Shown here: positions 35,320 to 46,706 of the stretch, one piece after another
Layout of the letters: each line of letters opens with the position of its first letter
Position numbering within the stretch: the stretch's first letter is position 1
Origin: Vreelandella stevensii S18214
Lineage (GTDB): Bacteria; Pseudomonadota; Gammaproteobacteria; Pseudomonadales; Halomonadaceae
Assembly (NCBI RefSeq): GCF_000275725.1
Contig: NZ_AJTS01000015.1
Span: forward strand, 62,001 to 126,000
DNA length: 64,000 nucleotides
Direction of reading: 5' to 3'
Position numbers and translations under genes: made by a program
Notes under the pieces: model-generated
The model's input: the letters and a program-made list of their open reading frames with translations, nothing else
Told to the model about the DNA's origin: nothing
The model's database searches: none

Positions 35320-35423
35320 GCTTTGGTATGCCGCAGGCAGGGAGTTGCGTTACCATAGGCGCACCCCGCCACTGGTCTGGCGCTTTTTTGGTTATTACGC
35401 AGTCCCCCTATTTAGAGAACTCC

Positions 35424-37013
<1,590 letters not shown>

Positions 37014-37059
37014 TCTCAAGACTCGCCTCAAGAGGCCTACCCAAACGAGAGCGCTTGCC

Positions 37060-37833
37060 ATGCTCATTGACGCCCACTGCCACCTGGATGCCGCGGAGTT
37101 CGATGAAGACCGAAAGGCCGTCATCGCCGCAGCCAGGGCCGTGGGCGTCACGGGTTTCATCGTGGCTGCCACGGTGCGCCAGCGCTGGCAGAATGTGCTG
37201 GCGCTGGGCGAGAGCGAAGGGGTCAGCATCTGCCTCGGGCTTCACCCCTATTTCATTGCCCAGCATCACACCGATGACCTGGCGGCGCTGGAGGCGCTGG
37301 TCAAGCAGCAGTTGGCCTGCCCGGAAACCGCCCTGGTGGCGATTGGCGAGTGTGGTATCGATGGCCGCTTCAGCGAGAGTCTCTCGCCGCAGTGGGAATA
37401 TTTCGATGCCCAGCTCGGTATCGCGAGCCGTTGCCAGCTTCCCCCCGTCGTGCACTGTGTGAAGGCCAACGATGACGTGGCCAAGCGGCTTCATCAGCGG
37501 TCACTGGCGAGGCCCGGCATGATCCATGCCTTTGCCGGTTCCTACCAGCAGGCCGCAAGGTTTCTGGATGCGGGGTTTGTACTGGGGCTGGGAGGCGCCG
37601 TCACCTACGCTCGTGCTCAGCGCCTGCATCGTGTGGTGGCCACATTGCCGGATGACGGGTTCGTGCTGGAAACCGATAGCCCCGATATGCCGCTGAGTGG
37701 CTTCCAAGGGCAGCGCAATGAACCTTCGCGCGTGAAGCACGTCGCTGAGCAGGTGGCTAAGCTGCGTCAGCAATCGCTGGAACACGTCGCAGCGCTGAGC
37801 AGTGCCAACGCTGCACGTATTTTCGGCCTGTGA
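37060..37833 (+). CDS. TatD-family metal-dependent hydrolase
   Basis: This 257-residue TIM-barrel hydrolase has the metal site I-D-A-H-C-H-L-D (about 3-10), G-E-C-G-I-D-G near 104, and L-E-T-D-S-P-D-M-P near 204. Relatives are 3'-5' exonucleases or deoxyribonucleases involved in DNA repair and quality control. It is likely co-transcribed with prfC. Its end lies 17 bp from the convergent ygfZ gene. Confidence 0.88.
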   Translation: MLIDAHCHLDAAEFDEDRKAVIAAARAVGVTGFIVAATVRQRWQNVLALGESEGVSICLGLHPYFIAQHHTDDLAALEALVKQQLACPETALVAIGECGIDGRFSESLSPQWEYFDAQLGIASRCQLPPVVHCVKANDDVAKRLHQRSLARPGMIHAFAGSYQQAARFLDAGFVLGLGGAVTYARAQRLHRVVATLPDDGFVLETDSPDMPLSGFQGQRNEPSRVKHVAEQVAKLRQQSLEHVAALSSANAARIFGL

Positions 37834-37850
37834 GTGCTGCCCCGCTGGTG

Positions 37851-38801
37851 TCAGCTCAATTGAGCCGCTAGCGCTTCAGGGTCCAGGCGCTCGACGGGGT
37901 AAGGCAGCGCGTGCAGGCTCACTGGCTGCGCTTGCCAGTAGACGGAGATCTGCTCCTCCGCCACTTTGGTATTCATAACCGCCAGCAGCTCTACCTGCTG
38001 CTCGTCACTGAACGCGCTGTTGACGACTTCACCCAGGGCTTTCCCTTCCTTATCTACCAGGCTGTCGCCTATCTGGGGTAATGCGCTGGCGCTGAGGTGC
38101 GCATGCACCAGGCGTTTTTTGACCTGGCCGCGAAAGTGCGCCCGAGCGACGACTTCTTGCCCGGTATAGCAGCCCTTTTTGAAGCTGATGCCGCCCAGTG
38201 CTTCCCAGTTGAGCATTTGTGGCAGGAAGTGATCCTGCTGTGCCGCCGTCAACCAGGCGAGGCCGCTACGGATATCCGCCAACTGCCAGGCTTGCTGTAG
38301 CGTCTCTTGCGAAGCCTCCTCTGGGGGTGTCTCTTCCAGCATCAGCAGCCAGCGAGGAGTGCCTGGCATACGCAGGGCGGTGCCCAAGGGGCTGGTATGA
38401 TGCGTATAGGCCTGATCGGGCAACGTCACGCCTGTCTGCTCCAGTAGCGAGGCGTTCGGGGCGCTGCTGCCCACGAACGTTACGGATGTGGCAATCGTCA
38501 GCTCGGTCTTGTAGAAAGCGGCAAACTTTTTCAAATGGTTGGCCAGAGATTCGGCCAGCGAGGCGTCGAGAACCAGCCGATAGTGCTGTGGCGCCAGGCG
38601 CAGCAGCTGGGCATTGGCCAGCATGCGCCCTTTGGGGGTGCAAAAGCACGTCAGAGGGGCGAAGTGTCCATTGGCGAGGCCGACCTGGGCGCTGGTTTGC
38701 CCCTGAAGAAATTTTTCGGCATCAGGACCCGTGACGTCCAGCGCTGCCAGGTGCGTCAAATAAACGGTACCGGTGAAGGGGTGAGTCTCGGCGGTGGCCA
38801 T
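37851..38801 (-). CDS. ygfZ: Folate-binding Fe-S cluster repair protein YgfZ
   Basis: This 316-residue GcvT-fold protein has the invariant K-G-C-Y-T-G-Q-E motif near residue 213. That cysteine marks YgfZ and helps maintain certain Fe-S enzymes in a tetrahydrofolate-dependent way. ATG 38801 is supported by GGAGA just upstream; the frame back to 38852 adds unlikely residues. It is divergent from the HMA-like/OsmC gene pair. Confidence 0.92.
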   Translation of the reverse strand: MATAETHPFTGTVYLTHLAALDVTGPDAEKFLQGQTSAQVGLANGHFAPLTCFCTPKGRMLANAQLLRLAPQHYRLVLDASLAESLANHLKKFAAFYKTELTIATSVTFVGSSAPNASLLEQTGVTLPDQAYTHHTSPLGTALRMPGTPRWLLMLEETPPEEASQETLQQAWQLADIRSGLAWLTAAQQDHFLPQMLNWEALGGISFKKGCYTGQEVVARAHFRGQVKKRLVHAHLSASALPQIGDSLVDKEGKALGEVVNSAFSDEQQVELLAVMNTKVAEEQISVYWQAQPVSLHALPYPVERLDPEALAAQLS

Positions 38802-39018
38802 GGTCTCTCCTGAAGATGAAAGCTGCGCGACATGAAGTGAAAGGCGCGGCAATAGGTTACGCTAGGTGCGGGCAGTGGGCTGCAATTGCAAGCGCACTTG
38901 CGCGTGCTAAACTTCAATTCCGCGTATCGGTCTTGCACAAGAATTTTTGCGTCGTATCGCCGATCGATCCCGCTAGCATATACTTAACAAGACTCATTAA
39001 CACATAAAAGGGCAGCGC

Positions 39019-39216
39019 ATGGCAGTGCAATCACTCAGTTTTCAAGGGGTTTCCAACGCTGATCAGGTGAACAAGATCACCACGGCATTGATGATGCTGG
39101 ATGGGGTGGACAGCGCCGAAGTAGGGCGTCATGGCGCCGAAGTGGAAGGACGCGCCAAGCGCGACGCGCTGATCAAGGCGGTCGAACAGCTCAAACTACC
39201 CATCAAGGTGTCGTGA
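39019..39216 (+). CDS. Small HMA-fold protein without the metal-binding cysteines
   Basis: This 65-residue protein follows the beta-alpha-beta-beta-alpha-beta pattern of heavy-metal-associated domains: L-S-F-Q-G-V, then L-D-G-V-D-S-A-E-V, then a second half ending in P-I-K-V. The M-x-C-x-x-C loop is replaced by Q-G-V-S-N-A-D, so classic copper or zinc binding is not expected. AAAGGGCAG precedes ATG. Its TGA is followed directly by the ATG of the OsmC gene, so the two are almost certainly translated together. The role is unknown. Confidence 0.75.
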   Translation: MAVQSLSFQGVSNADQVNKITTALMMLDGVDSAEVGRHGAEVEGRAKRDALIKAVEQLKLPIKVS

Positions 39217-39624
39217 ATGCATCCGCCTATCGTAGTGATCAGTGAGCGCAACCGGGCGTTTCGTCAGCGTATCGAGGTCAATGGCCTGGAAGACCTCTAC
39301 GCAGACGTACCCGCGGTGGTGGGTGGCGATGAAAGCGCGCCGGACCCTCACGACTATTTCGACATTGCCTTGGGAACCTGCAAGGCCATTACCGTACAAA
39401 TGTATGCCAAGCGCAAGCAGTGGCCGCTGGAAGGCATTACGGTCACGGTGCAGCGAGACGACCAGGATGAAAAGAAGGGCGTTTATCGGCTGGCCGTTCA
39501 GCTCGAACTGCACGGTATCAGCGACCCTGAGCAGAAAGCCAAGCTGGAAGAGATCAGCCACAAATGCCCCATTCAGCGGTTGATGACCCAGGCCACCATC
39601 GAGATCACCACTCGCACCGAGTGA
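39217..39624 (+). CDS. OsmC-family peroxiredoxin-like protein
   Basis: This 135-residue protein has both expected cysteines, in G-T-C-K-A-I-T and H-K-C-P-I-Q-R. OsmC/Ohr proteins reduce organic and fatty-acid hydroperoxides with these thiols. It begins at the base after the HMA-like stop codon. uvrB starts 17 bp past its own stop, which suggests a shared transcript. The preferred peroxide is not known. Confidence 0.88.
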   Translation: MHPPIVVISERNRAFRQRIEVNGLEDLYADVPAVVGGDESAPDPHDYFDIALGTCKAITVQMYAKRKQWPLEGITVTVQRDDQDEKKGVYRLAVQLELHGISDPEQKAKLEEISHKCPIQRLMTQATIEITTRTE

Positions 39625-39641
39625 CCACCCCAGGAGCCATG

Positions 39642-41666
39642 ATGAGCAAGGAATTTCGTCTGCAGTCAAAATTCAAGCCTGCGGGCGATCAGCCCACCGC
39701 GATCCGCAGCCTGGTAAACGGCCTGGAGTCGGGCCTGGCCCACCAGACGCTGCTGGGCGTGACCGGCTCCGGCAAGACCTTCACTATGGCCAACGTGGTG
39801 CAGCAACTACAGCGGCCGACCATCGTCATGGCGCCCAACAAGACGCTGGCGGCTCAGCTGTACGGCGAATTCAAGTCGTTCTTTCCCGACAACGCCGTCG
39901 AATATTTCGTCTCCTACTACGACTACTATCAGCCGGAAGCGTACGTGCCTTCCTCGGACACGTTCATTGAAAAAGATGCCTCGATCAATGATCACATCGA
40001 GCAGATGCGGCTGTCTGCCACCAAGGCGCTACTGGAAAGGCGTGACGCCTTGATCGTCGTGTCGGTATCGGCGATCTATGGTCTGGGTGATCCGGACCAG
40101 TATCTGAAAATGCGCCTGCACTTTACCCGCGGCGAGCTGATCGATCAGCGTGCCTTCTTGCGCCGATTGGCGGAGCTGCAGTACACGCGCAACGACATGG
40201 ACTTTCGTCGCGGCACCTACCGTGTGCGAGGCGATGTGATCGATATCTTTCCGGCGGATGCCGATGAAGAGGCTGTGCGTGTCGAACTCTTCGACGACGA
40301 GATCGACTCCATTCGCCTGTTTGACCCGCTGACGGGGGATATACGTGGCCAGGTACCGCGCATGACGATCTACCCGAAGTCGCACTATGTCACTCCCAGG
40401 GAAACCATCCTGGAGGCCATCGATGCCATCAAGGGAGAGTTGAAAGAGCGGCTCGAGTGGCTGAGAAAGCATGAACGGCTGGTGGAAGCCCAGCGCCTGG
40501 AACAGCGCACTCTCTACGACATCGAAATGATGCTGGAGCTGGGTTACTGCAACGGCATCGAAAACTACTCGCGCTACTTGTCTGGCCGTGCCCCTGGCGA
40601 GCCGCCGCCGACATTTTTCGATTACCTGCCCGACGATGCGCTGCTCTTCATCGATGAGTCCCACGTCAGCGTGCCCCAGGTGGGTGGCATGTACAAAGGT
40701 GACCGCTCCCGCAAGGAGACGCTGGTGGAGTACGGCTTCCGCCTGCCTTCCGCGCTGGACAACCGGCCGATGAAGTTCGAAGAGTGGGAGTCGATTTCGC
40801 CGCAAACGATTTTCGTCTCGGCTACCCCGGGGCCTTATGAGGCAGAGCATGCCGGTCAGGTGGTCGAGCAGGTGGTGCGCCCCACGGGGCTGCTCGACCC
40901 GCAAATCGAAGTGCGCCCTGCCAGCACCCAGGTCGACGACCTGCTATCCGAAATCGGCTTGCGCACCGCGGTGGGCGAGCGCGTGCTGGTGACCACGCTG
41001 ACCAAACGTATGGCCGAGGATTTGACCGACTATCTCGACGAACACGATATTCGGGTGCGCTACCTGCACTCCGATATCGACACTGTCGAGCGGGTGGAAA
41101 TCATCCGCGATCTACGGCTGGGCAAGTTCGATGTGCTGGTGGGGATCAACCTGTTGCGCGAAGGGCTGGATATTCCGGAAGTGTCGCTGGTCGCCATTCT
41201 GGATGCAGACAAGGAAGGTTTCCTGCGTGCCGAGCGTTCGTTGATCCAGACCATTGGCCGCGCGGCGCGTAACGCCAACGGTAAAGCGATTCTCTACGGT
41301 GACCGGATTACCGACTCGATGCGCAAGGCCATCGATGAAACCGAGCGCCGCCGCGCCAAGCAGATGGCCCATAATGAAGAGCATGGCATCACGCCGACCA
41401 CCGTGACGCGTTCGGTGGCCGACATTCTCGAAGCCGCCCAAACGCCCGGCAAGAAGAGCTCCCGTCGTCGTGGCAACGAGCGCAAGGTGGCCGAGCCTGA
41501 GGGTAGCTATGACGTGGCGTCCATGAGTCGCCAAGACCTGCTGGCGGCCATCAGCAAGCTGGAAGACGCCATGTTCGAGGCCGCCCAGAACCTGGAGTTC
41601 GAAGAGGCGGCGAGATTGCGTGATCAGGTGCACCGCATGAAAGAACAGCAGCTGGCGCTGGGGTAG
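39642..41666 (+). CDS. uvrB: Excinuclease ABC subunit B
   Basis: This 674-residue helicase-like repair protein contains the Walker A loop G-V-T-G-S-G-K-T-F (about 38-46). It also has the beta-hairpin [10 protein letters not shown], the helicase motifs including D-E-S-H, and a C-terminal UVR coiled coil that binds UvrC. It verifies damage and loads UvrC for nucleotide excision. Two ATGs stand together at 39639 and 39642; 39642 has the better spacing from CAGGAG. nei follows after 3 bp. Confidence 0.97.
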   Translation: MSKEFRLQSKFKPAGDQPTAIRSLVNGLESGLAHQTLLGVTGSGKTFTMANVVQQLQRPTIVMAPNKTLAAQLYGEFKSFFPDNAVEYFVSYYDYYQPEAYVPSSDTFIEKDASINDHIEQMRLSATKALLERRDALIVVSVSAIYGLGDPDQYLKMRLHFTRGELIDQRAFLRRLAELQYTRNDMDFRRGTYRVRGDVIDIFPADADEEAVRVELFDDEIDSIRLFDPLTGDIRGQVPRMTIYPKSHYVTPRETILEAIDAIKGELKERLEWLRKHERLVEAQRLEQRTLYDIEMMLELGYCNGIENYSRYLSGRAPGEPPPTFFDYLPDDALLFIDESHVSVPQVGGMYKGDRSRKETLVEYGFRLPSALDNRPMKFEEWESISPQTIFVSATPGPYEAEHAGQVVEQVVRPTGLLDPQIEVRPASTQVDDLLSEIGLRTAVGERVLVTTLTKRMAEDLTDYLDEHDIRVRYLHSDIDTVERVEIIRDLRLGKFDVLVGINLLREGLDIPEVSLVAILDADKEGFLRAERSLIQTIGRAARNANGKAILYGDRITDSMRKAIDETERRRAKQMAHNEEHGITPTTVTRSVADILEAAQTPGKKSSRRRGNERKVAEPEGSYDVASMSRQDLLAAISKLEDAMFEAAQNLEFEEAARLRDQVHRMKEQQLALG

Positions 41667-41669
41667 GCG

Positions 41670-42500
41670 ATGCCTGAAGGCCCTGAAATCCGGCGTGCCG
41701 CGGATCGTATCGAGAAGCAGCTCGCGGAGAAGACGCTGGAAGACGTGTGGTTTGCGTTTCCGGAGCTGGCCCCGCAGGCGGCATCGCTCATTGGCGTCAA
41801 CGTGCAGGCGGTGGATACCCGTGGCAAGGCGATGCTGATTCGCTTTGCCGATCAGCGTGTGCTCTATTCACACAATCAGCTCTATGGCGTCTGGAAACTG
41901 CATGCCGAGGACAGGCCGCCCAGTACCCAGCGCTCGTTGCGTGTCCGGCTGACCGCGGAGGGAAGGTCTGCCAGTCTTTACAGCGCCTCGGATGTTTCCT
42001 TGTGGCATGAAGAGCACCTGCCTCAACACCCGTTCTTGTCTCGGCTTGGCCCTGATCTGTTGAGCGAGCGGGTTACCCCCGCGCAGGTCAGGCAGCGCTT
42101 GCTGTTGCCTGCTTTTCGGCGGCGTAGCCTGGGGGCACTGCTGCTGGATCAGAGTCTGGTGGCAGGGCTGGGTAACTACCTGCGCTCGGAAATTCTGTTT
42201 TTCGCCCAGTTGCATCCCCGCCAGCGGCCTGCTGAGCTGAACGATACGCAGCTCGCGTTACTGGCCGAAAATATCGTCGAGATCACCCGGCAGGCCTATC
42301 TGCAGGCGGGCGTCACCAACCTGCCCGAGTGGATATCCCAGGCGGTGGCCTCAGGGGAGCCTCGCAGGCAGTGGCGTTTTGCAGTATTCGAGCGGGCTGG
42401 CCTCAGTTGCCATCGCTGTGGCGATGTCATCGAACGCAGCATGGTCGGCTCCCGGCGGTTATATCGGTGTCCGGGTTGTCAGAAAGCCTCTTCTGCATAG
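41670..42500 (+). CDS. nei: Endonuclease VIII (DNA glycosylase/AP lyase)
   Basis: This 276-residue protein starts M-P-E-G-P-E-I, giving the catalytic Pro and Glu, with A-A-D-R-I next as in Nei rather than MutM. The helix-two-turn-helix has G-L-G-N-Y-L-R-S-E near 169. The C-terminal zinc finger has C-H-R-C and C-P-G-C. It removes oxidised pyrimidines by base-excision repair. It starts 3 bp after uvrB, so two repair genes share one transcript. Confidence 0.92.
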   Translation: MPEGPEIRRAADRIEKQLAEKTLEDVWFAFPELAPQAASLIGVNVQAVDTRGKAMLIRFADQRVLYSHNQLYGVWKLHAEDRPPSTQRSLRVRLTAEGRSASLYSASDVSLWHEEHLPQHPFLSRLGPDLLSERVTPAQVRQRLLLPAFRRRSLGALLLDQSLVAGLGNYLRSEILFFAQLHPRQRPAELNDTQLALLAENIVEITRQAYLQAGVTNLPEWISQAVASGEPRRQWRFAVFERAGLSCHRCGDVIERSMVGSRRLYRCPGCQKASSA

Positions 42501-42670
42501 TTATACCGTTATCCTGCCTGTTGAAGATTTGTCAGACCAAAGCCTTACGCTCGGAGCGGTAGCGTGGGCCTGTATTGGCTGCCGTGGCTGCTTCAATACG
42601 GTATACTTCCTGCACACTTAGACGGCCGAGAAGGTCGCACTCAGCACGATAACCGAGGAGCTGTTCATCC

Positions 42671-44176
42671 ATGACCGTGATTCGCCAGGACGACGTGATT
42701 CAAAGCGTTGCCGATGCTCTGCAGTACATCTCTTACTATCATCCCAAGGATTTCATCGATGCCATGGCAGCCGCTTATGAGCGCGAAGAGAATCCGGCGG
42801 CCAAGGATGCCATTGCTCAGATCCTGATCAACTCACGGATGTGCGCCACGGGCCATCGTCCCATCTGTCAGGATACCGGCATCGTGACGGTATTCGTGCA
42901 TGTCGGCATGAACGTGACCTGGGACGCGGATCTCAGCCTGGATGACATGATCAACGAAGGCGTGCGCCGGGCCTACCAGTTGCCGGATAACGTCCTGCGT
43001 GCGTCGGTTCTGGCGGACCCGGATGGCAAGCGCCAAAACACCAAGGACAATACGCCCGCCATCATCCATCACAAGATTGTGCCTGGCGACAAGGTCGACA
43101 TTCACGTGGCAGCGAAGGGCGGTGGTAGCGAGGCAAAATCGAAGTTTGCCATGCTCAACCCTTCCGACAGCGTGGTGGATTGGGTCATGGAACAGTTGCC
43201 CAAGATGGGTGCTGGCTGGTGCCCGCCCGGCATGCTCGGTATCGGGATTGGTGGAACCGCCGAAAAGGCCATGGAAATCGCCAAGGAAGCGCTCCTCGAT
43301 CCGATCGACATCCAAGACCTTCAGGCACGTGGCCCCAGCAATCGGGCAGAAGAGCTGCGTCTGGAGCTGTTCGACAAGATCAACAAGAGTGGTATCGGTG
43401 CCCAGGGGCTGGGCGGCTTGACCACTGTGCTGGATATCAAGGTCAAGGATTATCCCACCCATGCGGCCAACAAGCCGGTGGCCATCATTCCCAACTGTGC
43501 GGCTACGCGTCATGCGCACTTCACTCTGGATGGTTCCGGTGCCGTCTCGTTGCCAGCTCCCAGGCTGGAAGATTGGCCGGAAATCACTCGTGAAGCGGGT
43601 GATAACGTCAAGCGCGTGAATCTCGATACGGTCACTCCTGAAGAGGTCAGCACCTGGCAGCCAGGCGACACGCTGCTGCTCAACGGAAAACTGCTGACCG
43701 GCCGCGATGCGGCGCACAAGCGCATGGTCGACATGATCTCCAAAGGCGAGCCGTTGCCGGTAGACATGAAAGGGCGCTTCATCTACTACGTTGGGCCAGT
43801 AGACCCGGTAGGCGATGAAGTCGTGGGGCCAGCAGGGCCAACGACCGCCACTCGTATGGACAAGTTCACCCGTACCATGCTGGAAGAGACCGGGCTGCTG
43901 GGGATGGTGGGCAAGGCCGAGCGTGGCCAGGCGGCCATCGACGCGATTCGCGACAACCAGGCCGTCTATCTGATGGCGGTCGGGGGCTCTGCCTATCTGG
44001 TGGCCCAGGCCATCAAGCAGTCTCGTGTAGTAGGCTTCGAGGACCTCGGGATGGAAGCCATCTATGAGTTCGAGGTAGAAGACATGCCGGTCACGGTCGC
44101 CGTCGATAGCCAGGGCACGTCAGTGCACCAGACGGGGCCTGCCAAATGGAAAGAGATCATTGCTCAAAAGGCCTGA
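42671..44176 (+). CDS. Fumarate hydratase, class I ([4Fe-4S])
   Basis: This 501-residue citric-acid-cycle enzyme converts fumarate to malate. The three cluster cysteines lie in P-I-C-Q-D-T-G (about 74), G-W-C-P-P-G-M (about 181) and P-N-C-A-A-T-R-H near 276. The length fits the one-chain FumA/FumB type with both alpha and beta parts. It is oxygen- and superoxide-sensitive, unlike class II FumC. An AACCGAGGAG site precedes ATG. A terminator follows. Confidence 0.94.
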   Translation: MTVIRQDDVIQSVADALQYISYYHPKDFIDAMAAAYEREENPAAKDAIAQILINSRMCATGHRPICQDTGIVTVFVHVGMNVTWDADLSLDDMINEGVRRAYQLPDNVLRASVLADPDGKRQNTKDNTPAIIHHKIVPGDKVDIHVAAKGGGSEAKSKFAMLNPSDSVVDWVMEQLPKMGAGWCPPGMLGIGIGGTAEKAMEIAKEALLDPIDIQDLQARGPSNRAEELRLELFDKINKSGIGAQGLGGLTTVLDIKVKDYPTHAANKPVAIIPNCAATRHAHFTLDGSGAVSLPAPRLEDWPEITREAGDNVKRVNLDTVTPEEVSTWQPGDTLLLNGKLLTGRDAAHKRMVDMISKGEPLPVDMKGRFIYYVGPVDPVGDEVVGPAGPTTATRMDKFTRTMLEETGLLGMVGKAERGQAAIDAIRDNQAVYLMAVGGSAYLVAQAIKQSRVVGFEDLGMEAIYEFEVEDMPVTVAVDSQGTSVHQTGPAKWKEIIAQKA

Positions 44177-44215
44177 TGGCCGATAGGCAACCCGGGTGAC
44201 CGGGTGAGTGATCGC

Positions 44216-44240
44216 AAGCCCCGTCCCAGGCGGGGCTTTT
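44216..44240 (+). terminator. Terminator after the fumarase gene
   Basis: AAGCCCCG pairs with CGGGGCTT over seven bases, followed by TT. Confidence 0.78.
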
Positions 44241-44320
44241 CCGCATGGTCACGATGGAAAAGTTGAAAAACTTCAGGCGCAGTAAACCGTAGGTGTTCCG
44301 ACGATGACGAGGAAGCGTTA

Positions 44321-45739
44321 ATGGCCTCATGGCTGCTAGGCACAGGGATCATGATGATCCACGTTCTGGGGATGGTCTCGGCGGTAATGGCGCTGATGTC
44401 CAGTCGGACGTCGCAGGGCGCCGTCGCGTGGATCATTTCGCTGCTGACCTTTCCCTATATCGCGTTACCGGCCTACTGGTTTTTTGGGCGCCCCCGCTTT
44501 TATGGTTATGTAACGGCCCGGGGTGCCAAGGATACGGTGCTGCGCAGGGTATTGGTACGCTATCGTCATAACATCAAACCCCATGTGGTCGAGTCCACCA
44601 ATACCGACATCAAGGCGGTGGAGCAGCTGGCCATGATGCCCCTGACCCGGGGCAATCACCCGCAGCTGTTGATCGATGGGCAGGCGACGTTCGACAGCCT
44701 GTTTGAAGGTATTGCACAGGCTCAGCACTACCTGCTGCTGCAATTCTTCATCGTGAGGGATGACGCGCTGGGACGTGAGCTGCAGCAGCATCTCGTGAGC
44801 GCGGCACAACGTGGTGTGCGTGTCTATTTTCTCTACGATGAAATTGGCAGCCGCAAACTGCGAGACGGTTATTTCAAAGAGCTGAAGCAGGCAGGTGTCG
44901 AAGTGACCCCGTTTCGATCGTCGCGCGGCATCAAGCACCGCTTTCAGCTCAATTTCCGTAACCACCGCAAAATTGCCGTGGTGGATGGGGAGCAAGGGTG
45001 GGTAGGCGGTTTCAATGTTGGCACAGAGTACCTGGGGCAGAGCAAGAAGCACGGCCCCTGGCGTGATACCCATCTGCTGTTGAACGGCCCTAGTGTGCTC
45101 GGTCTTCAGGAGGCTTTCTGGGAGGATTGGCACTGGGCCACGGGAGAGGTGATCACGCTGAATTGGCATGCATCACCCGCTGCGGGGCATGACCAGCAGG
45201 TCGTCATCGTGCCGTCAGGGCCTGCTGACAAGCAGGATACCGCAGGGTTGCTGGTGCAGCAGCTGATCCACAGTGCCAACGAACGTTTTTGGGTCACCAG
45301 CCCGTATTTCGTGCCGGACCAGGGCGTACAAGACTCGCTGCGCCTGGCGGCCATGCGCGGTGTGGATGTGCGTGTGATGATCCCGGAGCGCCCGGATCAC
45401 TTGCTGGTCTTCCTGTCGGCGTTCTCGTTTTTGCCAGAGATGCTCAAGGCAGGTGTTAAAATATACCGTTATCAGCCTGGCTTTTTACACCAAAAAGTCA
45501 TGCTTATCGACAACAGCTCATCTGCCGTCGGCACGGTCAATCTGGATAATCGCTCGTTCAGACTGAATTTCGAGATTACCGCCTTCATACCCAGCGCTGA
45601 TTTTACTCGGCAAGTGGCCGAGATGCTGGAAGCCGATTTTGCTCAGTGTCGACGCGTCACCCTCGATGAAGTCAGCCAGCGCCCGATGTGGAAAAAAGTC
45701 GTATCCCGCGCTGCGTACCTGATGTCACCCGTTCAGTAG
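44321..45739 (+). CDS. cls: Cardiolipin synthase
   Basis: This 472-residue phospholipase-D-type enzyme has two N-terminal membrane helices and two HKD motifs: H-R-K-I-A-V-V-D near 216 and H-Q-K-V-M-L-I-D near 391. It condenses two phosphatidylglycerol molecules into cardiolipin in the inner membrane. The length matches ClsA. ATG 44321 gives a hydrophobic start as expected. Cardiolipin rises with salt stress in halophiles, which fits the organism, but control is not visible here. Confidence 0.93.
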   Translation: MASWLLGTGIMMIHVLGMVSAVMALMSSRTSQGAVAWIISLLTFPYIALPAYWFFGRPRFYGYVTARGAKDTVLRRVLVRYRHNIKPHVVESTNTDIKAVEQLAMMPLTRGNHPQLLIDGQATFDSLFEGIAQAQHYLLLQFFIVRDDALGRELQQHLVSAAQRGVRVYFLYDEIGSRKLRDGYFKELKQAGVEVTPFRSSRGIKHRFQLNFRNHRKIAVVDGEQGWVGGFNVGTEYLGQSKKHGPWRDTHLLLNGPSVLGLQEAFWEDWHWATGEVITLNWHASPAAGHDQQVVIVPSGPADKQDTAGLLVQQLIHSANERFWVTSPYFVPDQGVQDSLRLAAMRGVDVRVMIPERPDHLLVFLSAFSFLPEMLKAGVKIYRYQPGFLHQKVMLIDNSSSAVGTVNLDNRSFRLNFEITAFIPSADFTRQVAEMLEADFAQCRRVTLDEVSQRPMWKKVVSRAAYLMSPVQ

Positions 45740-45788
45740 CGACTGGGCCAGCCGCAATCACAAAGCCAATAAACAAAGGGAGTGTTGG

Positions 45789-46706
45789 GTGAATCTTGAA
45801 ACAAAATGGTTAGAGGATTTTGTGGCCCTGGCCAATACGCGCAGTTTCTCTGCATCTGCCAGACAGCGTCATGTGACCCAGCCTGCCTTTAGTCGTCGTA
45901 TCAGGGCGCTGGAACAAGCGGTGGGCGTCACCCTGGTGGATCGTTCGACGACACCTGTCGGGCTCACCTCGGAAGGGCAGCTTTTTTTGGTCACTGCGCG
46001 CAACCTGGTGGAGCAACTCAATGAATCACTCAGCCATTTGCGTGGCCTCTCCATTGCCAATGAAGCGCTGGATATCGTGGCTGCCCACTCCCTGGCACTG
46101 AGCTTTTATCCGCCCTGGATATCTCGGCTGCAGAAGGGGCTGGGCGAACTGCCGACGCGGCTGGTAGCCATGAACGTGGGAGAGGCCATCCATGTTCTGC
46201 GGGAGGGCAACTGTGACCTCATGCTGGCTTATTACGACCCGTTTGCCACCATGCAGCTGGACGCCGAAGTGTTCCCCTCATTTTCGATTGGCAAGGTCAA
46301 GATGTTGCCGGTGTCACTCCCGGATGAGCAGGGCAAACCGCTCTTTTCACTACAGCGTGACCAGTCGATCCCCTACCTGGCTTATACACAGGGTGCTTTC
46401 CTCGGTCGCAGTGTGCGCATGCTGCTGAAGAACGATCCGCTACGCATGAAGCTACGCACCGTGTACGAAACCGCCATGGCCGAGGGCCTGAAGGGCATGG
46501 TGTTGCAAGGGGTCGGCGTGGCCTGGATTCCCGACTTCTGCATTCGTGAAGAGTTGAAGAGCGGTCGGCTGGTTCGGGCAGGAGATGAGGGGTGGGATAT
46601 TCCTCTGGAAATCCGTTTGTATCGTTGCTCGCTGGTGCACAAGCCCGGTGTAGAGCGCCTCTGGCGGCAGATGATGAAGCTGCCGCGCGATTTTCTGCAG
46701 GGCTAA
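45789..46706 (+). CDS. LysR-family regulator, HypT (YjiE)-like
   Basis: This 305-residue protein begins with E-T-K-W-L-x-D-F and Q-P-A-F-S-R-R-I-R-A-L-E-Q-A, as in E. coli HypT, which responds to hypochlorite by methionine oxidation. A-A-H-S-L-A-L near 94 also fits. Whether the key methionines are conserved needs an alignment. GTG 45789 follows AAAGGGAG. It lies behind cls in the same direction, and its stop overlaps the convergent nadM-type gene by four bases. Confidence 0.82.
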   Translation: MNLETKWLEDFVALANTRSFSASARQRHVTQPAFSRRIRALEQAVGVTLVDRSTTPVGLTSEGQLFLVTARNLVEQLNESLSHLRGLSIANEALDIVAAHSLALSFYPPWISRLQKGLGELPTRLVAMNVGEAIHVLREGNCDLMLAYYDPFATMQLDAEVFPSFSIGKVKMLPVSLPDEQGKPLFSLQRDQSIPYLAYTQGAFLGRSVRMLLKNDPLRMKLRTVYETAMAEGLKGMVLQGVGVAWIPDFCIREELKSGRLVRAGDEGWDIPLEIRLYRCSLVHKPGVERLWRQMMKLPRDFLQG

